From Haemonchus contortus (lineage: Eukaryota > Nematoda > Chromadorea > Rhabditida > Trichostrongylidae): DNA of 64,000 nt. Under the pieces are notes generated by a model. It made no database searches. It saw only the letters and a program-made list of their open reading frames with translations, and had not been told where the DNA came from. A program made the translations under genes and the position numbers. Below, in pieces: positions 14,001 to 24,900 of the stretch (within the stretch, counting starts at the first letter, position 1; each line of letters begins with the position of its first letter). Where the stretch lies: the NCBI GenBank assembly GCA_000469685.2, contig LS997564.1:18689615-18753614 (forward strand), written 5' to 3'.

Positions 14001-17000
14001 GGGCCTTTCTTCAAGTTGGAGGAAGTAAACCCTTCAAGGTGAGGTTTCACATCATAGAGTTACTTTTGTAAAAGGTTTGAAAGTCAATTTTAGACCGAAT
14101 GAAGGACAATTCGGCAATGGAGGTCAAAATCATAGGGATTACTCAAAGGAAAGGAACAATAGTGGGATGTCATTTGCCGAAACCAGGACGATATCCGCAT
14201 CTGAAGCTGAGCTTAGTAACATCAAAGTAAGCTTTTTCAAATGAATGACGATTTTTACCACTGATTGCAAAAGAACAACAAGCAATAAATCGACTTAATC
14301 CGTTTTTCTCGAAGGTTTTCAAATCCGAAGTTTTTGTGGACTTTGTGTAAACTGACGAACTCTAATAAACAAATTTTCAGGATCCCACGGTTGTCATTTG
14401 GCCACCGCTGAACGACAAAAAAACTCAGCGATCTCATTCAGTTATGTCCCGAAAAATCACTGGTGAGCTTCAGATTCTTTTTTACTACGTCTAATTCACT
14501 ATTCAATCTGGCCATTGGCTTCTGCTGGACGTGGTATGAAGTCGCTTATTCTCGCTCAGTGTCGCCCGAACCCGTTGAAAATCCTTTTACTCCTCCATTT
14601 CATCAAGCTTCTGACCGTATGACACCACTTTTTTTTTACAGTAATAGCGACTTTTGATCATGAAGAGCAGAGGTGGTGTAGCAGCATGTGAGGCACTAGT
14701 TGCATGGTCCAGGGATCGAATCCGCTTGATTGTGCCAGATCCATTTTGGTGATAGAAGCACCACCGACTGGTCTTGGTTGACCACCGCTATTCATTGTGT
14801 GGACCATATACGTATTCAAAACTTCAATACGATCCTGGGAAGTCGAACGTGGGGCGCATCCCAAAGACGTGTTCATTCAACACCAAATGACCTTATTCCT
14901 TATCCCTTGCTGACCGTAAAAATATACAATACACATATAATTTATTTACATATTTATTTATGTTTTCATATACGATCGATATATATCAGAAATCAAAAAA
15001 TATAAATATATAAGTATTATAATAATAAACATGTATTTGTATATGAACCCTCCTCCGAAAAACAAAGGCATGTTTTCAGATCCTGATCGAATAGCTGAAT
15101 ATCGACGTCAAAAGCAGATGGAAGAAGAAGCGATGCGACGGCATGAAGAAGAGAAATTGTTGGCAATGACGAAGCAGGTCTGTACATAACTCTCAGCTAG
15201 CTTTATCTCTCAGTTGATACGAGTTGAGTACCGTTCTGTCTACGTAGCTGCGACTTTCTTTTTTTCGAAGGGTGGATTTAGAGTTTGCTTAGAATTTGTC
15301 ACGCATCTCATTCCCCTCACTAACTAACCTCGTGCCAAAGGCAGTCCTCTCAGTGCAAGTGGCTGAAATTCAGAAAGACTTTGCAAAAAAAAGGACAGAA
15401 CGGGACTCCCTAATGTTTCGAATGCGCCACAAAAAACAATATCGATTGATCGTGGAACGCGGAAAATTCGATCGATTTGGTATTGATCGAAATGGATTGG
15501 CTGTTTAGATGCGTGCGATGCAAATTCAACAACGACGTCTGTATGAGCAATGCCACGGGGTAGTTTCACCAGTTCCATTCATCGACGTTGACCACAATCC
15601 CTATGGAAGCCAGTACGGGCTAGCTCAGTCACCAGCTCCCGAATTTCAATCGCCGGTCAGTTTTCCCAGATATTTTGATATTGCTTTGGGACTGGGTACC
15701 ATTTTATCAATATCTTTATTATATCATGAAACATAATGCCGGAAGACATTGGAATAATCATATTACTCGGAATTTAGAGGGGGTACTTGAGAAGTACGAG
15801 CCATGAATACTGTAATGACGACAATTAAAAGTTTCTATTCAAGGATTTCGGCCCGGATCCGCATCGAATGCGGGTTTACGAAACGAGGCCTATTTCGGCA
15901 CTTTCGGAACCCTCTGATCATGGTGATTCCGCACCTCACAATACTTGGAGAAGGACGTATGTCGTTGAGAAACCACGGGAGGTGAGTGAACCAAAAATTC
16001 AAGGACTGTACTACGACGGAATTGCACTACCTCTATAAACTCTTACGTTTCAGGTGGCCAAAAATGAAATTTTGAATAGCGAGATGTTGTTGGAGAAAGA
16101 ACACTACGAGGTGGACATCCTTAAGGTTGGTTCACCTTCAGATGCCTCTCCTTTCGACCATGACTGCACAAATCTTCCGGTTTTTTTAGCGCCGAGCAGC
16201 ATTTGTTGAGAAACCCGAAGAGCCACCTGAGATCATACGAACAGGTCGGCGATGGCAGCCACCACCAGAGAAACCCTACATATGGCCAACGTTCCCTCGA
16301 CCTGGATCTGTAGACGTTCAACTACCAGAAATTGATTACCCTACAGGTAATACTGCTTCTGCTCCAGCTTCATCTACTCTGTTCAACGGTTCAAAGGCTG
16401 TTTCCTTACTTGCAACATATGTAAATAAGAAACAACCTTTGAAAGTTTCAGCTATGCCTAGATGCTTTAAAAACTTTATTTTGGCTTTTACAAATGCTCC
16501 AAATGGGAAGTTACCACCAAGTTATGCTTTCAGGAGGCCCAAGATCCGCAGACAATGCAGAATACCACTGGGCTCCAGTAGTGACCGATCCCGGTTATAG
16601 AAAAGAGCGTAAAAACTTCACACCAACCAACACTCCACCGTTGTCACCGATAAGAGGACACGGCACTGGACCTTTGGACGAAGCAGCTAAACGTCAAACG
16701 AAGTACCTCATACAGGTAGAATTTAAATACGAATGCCTCCTATCTTTACATTTAAGACTTGAATGATCTGATTTTAGCCATCACCTGATGGAAGTCATCG
16801 GCCTAAACCAGCATTCCGAAAGGAAAGAAAGGCGCCTAGCGGTGGTTTCTATCCGCATGCTCCAAATGCTGTGAAGGTATATTTTTCACCACTTTCGTAA
16901 AAAATCGAAGAATATCGACTCGTAATGCGAAAGGGTTAGAAGTCCATGTTACATATCCCGAATGGGCCGGTTGGGTACAAAAGATTTTAGGTTTCTGAGA

Positions 17001-18911
17001 ATCGGGTCCATCGTGAATTGATAAGCTGTTTTAAGAGCTGTTTTTCGCATCATATCAACCAAAGCGACAAACAAACAGATATATCCGAGAATCTCTGTAG
17101 ACCACCCATTAACATTACGCCTAGCCAAATGCAGTAACGATTCAGGTCGTAAGACGTCGACCAGCATCAGCTCAAGGCCTCTTGGCCCCGGTAAACAATG
17201 GAGATCAGGAACAAGTCGAAGTGATTCATCAACGGAACTATCACAAACTCGAACGAGGCACGTTCCCCAAACGCCCTTTGAATTAGAATCATAGCTATCG
17301 ATTAGTATTGTAGGTTATCGAGATGCGCCACCTCAAGCAGCGGAACGTAATGGCAAACGAATTACTCCAGGACGATCTGAACCAAGTAAGTCAGCTTATA
17401 GTAACTACTCAATTGTAGCGAAAAAAGGCGTTACTGATGATTGGCTTTTTAGATATTAATGACTGGGAGAAAATCTACGAATTGCCTCCCCATTCATCAA
17501 CAATTGTCGGCAAAGATGTACCCATGAATATCGACATCAAGCGACGGCTCTCAAATTTCCAAGGATCCGTTCAAAGCCTTCAGCGACGACAAGAAAGCGC
17601 TCATCGAACATACAGCATGGATAGCGTAAGTTCTTCAAGCGCATTCCTTGAAACTTTTCTATGCTCAAGCTATAGGTCTCAAAAATCGAAACCGATTCCC
17701 CACATCGTAACTTGTATTTATTTATTACGTTGCCCAAAATCATGAATTTTGTATAAAATCCTTTTGGAATAAAGCGTCACCCATGGTGTCCGATCCTTTT
17801 TTGACCTTTCTGAAATGAACGTAGCCTGCATTCCTTAAGTATGCAACCTGGGTGGCGAACGCACGCGACGCGGCTCGATAGGTCGATCGGTAAACACTAG
17901 TGTAGCGCGCGCCCGGCCAGTATAGTATAAAGACTCGGTTGACACAGAAAACATATGGCTATACATTTTTTGCAATAAACCTTTTGCCTTGGTTACTTTA
18001 CAACTTCCAATTAGTCCCCCAAAAGAAACCTCCAAATCTTTTTGGCGCATTATCTGAGACGGTTAATAAAAAAGGATGAAGTCCTCGGGCGTTGCTCAAT
18101 CCCTTGAGAGGTGCGCCCCGCATTCGACCTTCATTCAGAATCATAGTGGCGTACTGAATGCATTTGTGGCCTATACAACGACGTGCTCTTACCAACCGAT
18201 GTACAAGTCAGTGCTTTCATCCTCCCAGACGGGTCTGGTACCAACTAACCGACCCCGGAGGAATGAAAGTTTAGGTTTCCTAGGCGAATATCGACCCGGG
18301 ATTCGAACCCATGACCGTGCGCGTGTGATAGTGATAGATGATAGTGATATGCTTACTCGCCAGTACACCACCGCCGCCTTGAAACGGGTAATGTAGTAAG
18401 TTTAATCTCATGAAAGCTTGGGCCCTACAGATGCAGATCATTGGCGGCCGATAAAATAACTATTTTTAAAAAAAAGAACAGTCCCAGTCATAATTGAGCA
18501 AGCTTAAGATCCATCTACCTGAAATCATAAAACGAAGCCAGAGGAAGCCCCAGCGCACCGTCCGCTAGGTACAGAGCTAAGTATAGCCCAACGCCCTTTT
18601 CATCAGCGATTTGCCGAATGTGCTTGGTCCAAGATACAACCAAACCAACTAGGATCACTGGACCTGCTTCCCAGGCCCCAAATTATTCCGATGCTCGACC
18701 CCATTCCAACATCCCAACAAATAGCCATAGCTCAATGTTATGTACGGATATATCCAATGCAACTTTCAGTCAATTCCTTACGGCTCTGTCCATGATGTGT
18801 CCAGTCCACCGGCGTCCGTGCATCATTCTGAGAGAACCTATAACTCAAAACGCAGGGAATCAGGCTCTCGTCAACAACAACAACAGCACCAACTACAATT
18901 ACAACAACAGC

Positions 18912-18945
<34 letters not shown>

Positions 18946-21900
18946 GGTTTGTTTTCTTGATCCAAGCTGTTCTTGAGGATCTATTCAAACATTTTAGCTG
19001 GCTAGAAATACTAGAAAATAACCAAAAAAGACCAGCCATCATAGAAAACGACTGTCATGTAAATTACCGTTTCACTTGAGAAACTTATCGCAGAGGTCAC
19101 CTACGTAATAGTGTTTGTCACGTCTATCAAATACATGTTACAAATTGCAGCGACGACAACATCAAGAACATCCAAGTACGTCAATGTCACACAGTCGTTC
19201 ACCGTCTACCATGGCATTGTCCCCATCATCGCGAGCCAACACACCCACAGCAATTCGTGTTCGTACGAAAATGGGACAGGTGACAGCTCCTGGTCCATCT
19301 CCGGCATCATACGACAGGGCTCGAGCACACTTGCCTCGCCCTCTTCCTCCCGGATACAGAGTGAGTCATTTCAGCTTTCATTTCACCTAATCTCCACTAG
19401 ATCACACCGAAGTAGGGCGGAAAATAGGTGAATGGAAGGATTACGGAAAAGAAGCGAATATCATTGGCGTTCTTGAAACGCTTGGCATCCCCATCTTTTC
19501 CGATTCTGACGAAATTTCCGCATATGACTGTGTCACACCTCAGCCCATGGGCAGTTTCCGACTTCGACGATGTACGGTGATTCAACCGACTACCAACTGA
19601 CCGACCGACAGCTTGCTGCCCACGAGTTGACAACGCAGGACAGATCGCGTCCAGTCAGTATCGATCGGTGTCCAGCGGTGTCGACCAGTGGCCAGCAACG
19701 CTGTCGGTCGATCGAACGTCGGTCAAAACAACACCCATGTTGGAATCTGAATTCGCTAATTCAGTGAAAATACGGTCCGATGCAGAGAGTATATTAGCAC
19801 CCTGCTATAGCGATACGGCCCAAATCCAAGGCAGCAGCATAAGATGAACACTGAGAGATAGAACCGGAATTGAAAAAAGATTTCAAACCCTTTTCCGTTC
19901 CTTTAGTTTTCTTCAATGCCCACATCTCATGATGAAGCTGGATAGCGAAAATGGCATTTTCCTTCTTCAATTGACGCGTCTGTTAAGATGGCATGACGAC
20001 AGTTCATTCCACATTTTGTAGCACTCCCCACTCCCGAGTTCTCTATTACCTATACGCACCTCCTCCACTAGAAAAATCTCTAAGACACTGATCAATTCAC
20101 GAGTTCCACCAAAATACTTCACTTTTCAGCTCGGAGATCCACCGCCCGATCCAAGAGCGGTATCCCCAGCACCGGGCAATACAAAGCGGATGATACGTAA
20201 TATGACCGAATCTACTCAACGTTTAGATCCTCATCACAATAGTTTTCAACCGATTCGTGATCGTAGATTGAGTCCTGGCTCACAATATCTTTGAAAATGC
20301 CGCAGCACACTACCGTAACCCTGCTGAAATCTCTCTAAAAACCTCGACCATCCCTCTACGACAATTCGTATAATTTGGTGCTGCTTTCTATTTCTCTTGA
20401 TGTCATCCATGTCATTATAGACTATCATGTCTTAAGGTGTCTTTTCATTAGTAGATTCAGTTACACTTCATGTGCTGTGCTATATGCTATTGATTGTTAG
20501 AGATTATTGATTGATGTTGCTTTGTGTCTGTCTGTAAGTGCGTGTGTGCGCTCTTGTTCCGTGTGTATGTGTGTGCATTGATACAGGCCTGAATTAAATG
20601 TTTTACTGCTTTTACTGAGCTACCTACATCTGTGGACTTCGTGTGTGTTGCTTCCCACTGTCGCTAAATCATCACCGCCATGATCAGGTGACGATTTCTC
20701 AAAATTCACAAACCATTTTCAGATTTTCAGGGGTCAGAGGTCTTTTATGTGATGCTTATGTGTGTTCAGTGTTTTAGGTGACTCCCACCAGCTGTATACC
20801 GTAATAATCAGTGCTATTTTCAGGCTGCCACTCAACCGCCAAAGGTATGCGCTCTGAATGTAGTCGATGTTATATGTATGTGTGTGTGTTGTCTGATGTC
20901 TATAATGTGATCTAACTTTCGGAAAAGAGACGTGCGGGTGGTTGCAAACAGGCAAAATGGCTTGCAATCTAAGAAAACTATTAATCTGAAGGGATGTTTG
21001 GGAAACGTTTGCTTGGTTGTTTCAATCTTGCTTGTTCGTTTCGTGGTCGTGCAGTGATTGCAGGAAATTCCGAAGAAAAGACATTTCGCTGAATCCTGAA
21101 CAGGATGAATCGGCTGTCCCCATTCTGAGTGTTTTCAGGTCCCCATGGAAAGAAATGAGGCTAAGTCGTCGCTAGCGAAATTACTGACCTGGTCTCAATA
21201 CCTCCATGGGGATGGCAGGCGCCGACTCACATAACTTTTTACTAAAAACTCTCGTAATCCGTGGCTATTGGGTCTAATTCACTCGAAATCTCGGCCACCT
21301 AGCCATTCATTTAGCTTTGGCAAAATAAGCATTATGTTATAAAATGGGAGCCTTGAATAATTCTATATCCCATGCCTCGGCGACTATAACCAGACACGCT
21401 TAGCGCTGATTTGTACAGTAAGGCTATTTTCTTGCCTCGACCCACACGTCTCTGGTCCGGGGCGTGTGAAGAGTGCGTGTGTGTTCATTGACAAGTAGTC
21501 AGTCGCTTCGCTTTCAATCGCACTCTAGAACGAAGATTTGGATGAATTGGCACGGAAGAGTGAACAACTGCTGGAACGTTCGCGAGAGCGTCGAGCTGGA
21601 TACAAGCTCATTGACTCGGAGATCGTCAAAGAGGGACCCGAACCTGTCCCTCAGGCATTCAAAGTGAGTGTCTTGAAGTTCTGTTATCGCAAGTTATTGA
21701 CTTTTATTCCATGGCGCTAAAAATGAAGCTTTATTACCCTATTCATGCGTACAGTTGCATCGCGGCTATAGCCCTAAATTGGGTACTGGGTTCAACTACC
21801 AGCGTTGTCCCAGCCGACGACAGGCCGCCCACCCGCGTTGTTGTCCACATGTTGACAACGCAGGACAGATTGCGTTCGGGCGACTTTGTCAACGCGTGGC

Positions 21901-24900
21901 CAAAAACGCAGGGGCTGTCGGTCGTCCGTTGAGACAAAGCACGTCGCTGAACTTTGAAAGTACCCATTCACATTTGGCCATTGAACATTTAAAGCAACAA
22001 AATCAAAGCTGTGTCGGAAGTCTATACTAGTCTACGAAAAGTTAAGAGGACCTAAGAAATCACACAGCCATCCTGAAATGTGTAAAACAGATGCTTTTCC
22101 CTCTTGAAAGATCTGGAGAATCCTAAACAATGTGTAGAAGCACACGTACTCAAAACATTTGTTTCAGGACCAAGTTCGCGATATGCTCGAGTCGCGAAAT
22201 TCGCTCGAAACGTCGACGACACGGGAGCATGATCGTTCCGGATATGTCACGGTATTCCAAGCTGTTGCTTTGCGGCCTAGTTAGCGTGCGAGTGACCTAA
22301 CCCCTTACCTACGTTTCTGGCCGACTTTCTGCACGAACAACGTAAAGGCGGCGGTTCCGCAGAAAGCCAGTCCCTCCGTACGGAATGTGTGTGATTGCCT
22401 GATCACTACTAACACACCTTTGCAGGACGTTTCAACAGCAACTTGGCAATTCTCAACGCAGTCGTTCTCACCGCGATCCGTTGTGTCCGTAAATGGCGCC
22501 CGAGACGATATCCTCAAGGTCGGCACAGTCGATTTCCTTTTCCAGCTAACTGCTAGCAGTAGATTTAGTTCTTCTAATAACAACCATCGCTACTGACATA
22601 TTTCCTCCTGCCTAATCACAGCATAACCACTACGCTAATGCTTTTGCCGCTTCGCTTTCAGAAGGAACGGGCTTGGCCACACTTAGCACGACAGTCCACT
22701 TCAGTAGCTGATGAATCTGGGCGCTCTTTACATCAACTACAGGAAAGCTACGATCGAAAGGTGGAACGATTCGCCTCTATGCCGATGTTGCATGCGACGG
22801 ATCGCACCTTTATACGAGTGAAGGCCCGTTTGATGTGATCATCTAACTGATAAGGATGAGCTCATTAACGCTTTCCTCTTCCCTTGGAAATAGCAACATT
22901 ACTAAGATATTCAGCTCTATTACAGGATGATAAACCGAGGAGCATTATGAAGCGACGAGAACTCGAAACCAGAGATCAGATGCTGCATCCTTCAGCTGAT
23001 AACCAGATTATCGAACAAAGGCAGTATCATCGTACGCAGAGTAACGTCAGTAACAAGGTAAGCTTTACAGCCTTATAAGGGATGGCAAACCTAGTTATAA
23101 GCAACCAGTGCTTTCCTTCCTTGAAAAAAGGCTTTTTCAGCCAGCTATCACGGAGACAGTACAGCGTTTCGAGGAGACGCGCCGTACAGAAGAGGTGGAA
23201 CGACGTGTACAACGTAAAGAACGTCGCGACCGTCGCTCCAGACATCATTCTTCGTCACGTCACCATGGCTCTCATGGATGGGAAAACGGCTATAGCTCTG
23301 GTTAGCATTCTGATCAGTTCAACGCACATCTATCTGTGGACAATAATCCGCCAAACGTCGTTTTCTCAAACAACTGGGACCAAAGATGTGTAGCGACTTT
23401 ATAGAAATAACTGAAAATCGTTTTACAAGATGTTTAAGCTCCTCCATTTCGAGTCTGAGTTGTTTCGAGATGACGAGATCATGCAAAAAACACTTACTAG
23501 TATAGACAAAGCCATGCTCACCGGCTCTTTCACAGAGCACTACTAAGCATCGCGTTTGGTTTTACGTTCAAACAACGTGTGAGTTCTCGTGGAAGAAACA
23601 GGACCGCTAGGAAAAATCGATGTCCATTTTCAGTTATAAAAATCACTGAAAATGGAAAATGTCTACCGTAATACATTGATTTGGATACACTTTTGGCCGC
23701 GTTGTGCATCAATGGCAGAGCTGCCCTTTTGAACGTTCCTTGTTGCGAATCCTGTGCAAATAACTTCCACAGACTACTCATCTATCACTTTTTTCAAGTA
23801 ATCGATCTTTCTGGCGGTTCGTTACGGTTGTGAAGTTTTTCTGTTCCGTCTGAAGGTGATGGGATGTATTGATGTGTGAGTGGTGGCAACTAATCGGCAG
23901 CGGAGGTTTCTAGAGCGTCGCATCGTTTCTGTTCCTCCTCCACAACGTATCGTCTACCAAGAATCGAAACGTTCAATGACCAGTGACGAAATCGACAAAG
24001 TCGTACGCGAAGCGTACGAAGCGGCTGAAGAAGCTCGTCGCGAATACTACCGTATGTTCTGTGTGACTAACACCTATGTGTGGGCCTGCATGCCTCTCTA
24101 ATACTTATTACAATCGCTATGCTCTATAGAAAAGCAACCCCTAATTAATGGCTCCAGAATTTTAGAATAGTCTACTTTTGAAAGTTGTTGCTAGCTTTGG
24201 GGAGTGCTTCATCTCCCTGTTGGTCGCTGAAACAGAAGCAGCCAATGGGAAGGCAGGATCACGCCTAATTTTGTTGTGACCTCGCTTTTAGGGAGCTTTG
24301 GATTAGAATCCCTGCCTGCACCTCACCCTACCCCTTTGTAAAAGTTACCCTCCTTGGAATGCATACCAGTCGGGAAGAGTGCTTGTTCAGGAGGAATGCG
24401 AAGCAGTTCGCTTCAACGAGGTGCTGTCAACGGCTATCTTCCTTCGAATGAGACATACTATCGACAGAGCACAACGAGAAGAGAACGGGACCACATGGGC
24501 AGCGTACGTAGGGTTTTTAATTTCGCTGAACGACGTGAACAATTTCACATCATGCAATGGCCAAGCTTCGCATCCAAAGTTTTATTACTCATGTAAAAAG
24601 TATTCACACTTCAGCGGTACGAGGATGAACAATTTGGTCGGGGAATTGCACACGCTCGCTACGGATCACTAAGCGATTCGCTTCGCCGCGGTGAACTCAA
24701 GTATATACCAAATGGGGAGGTACGAGAATCGCACTGGGTACAGAACGGAGGAGGACGCAACATGCACAAGAGCTATTCGACGCGTGGGTTTTTTCCCCTA
24801 TTAAGTCCTATTACTGTCAATTATTCAGTTAAATGAACATAATTATACATACATGACCCCTGTATAGTATTTTACTTTATTTAGGTGATGTATTTGGTGG

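Noticed and set aside
18738..18965. Poly-Val frame on the - strand
   Set aside because: Antisense reading of the CAA repeat whose + strand frame is phase-linked to neighbouring exons.
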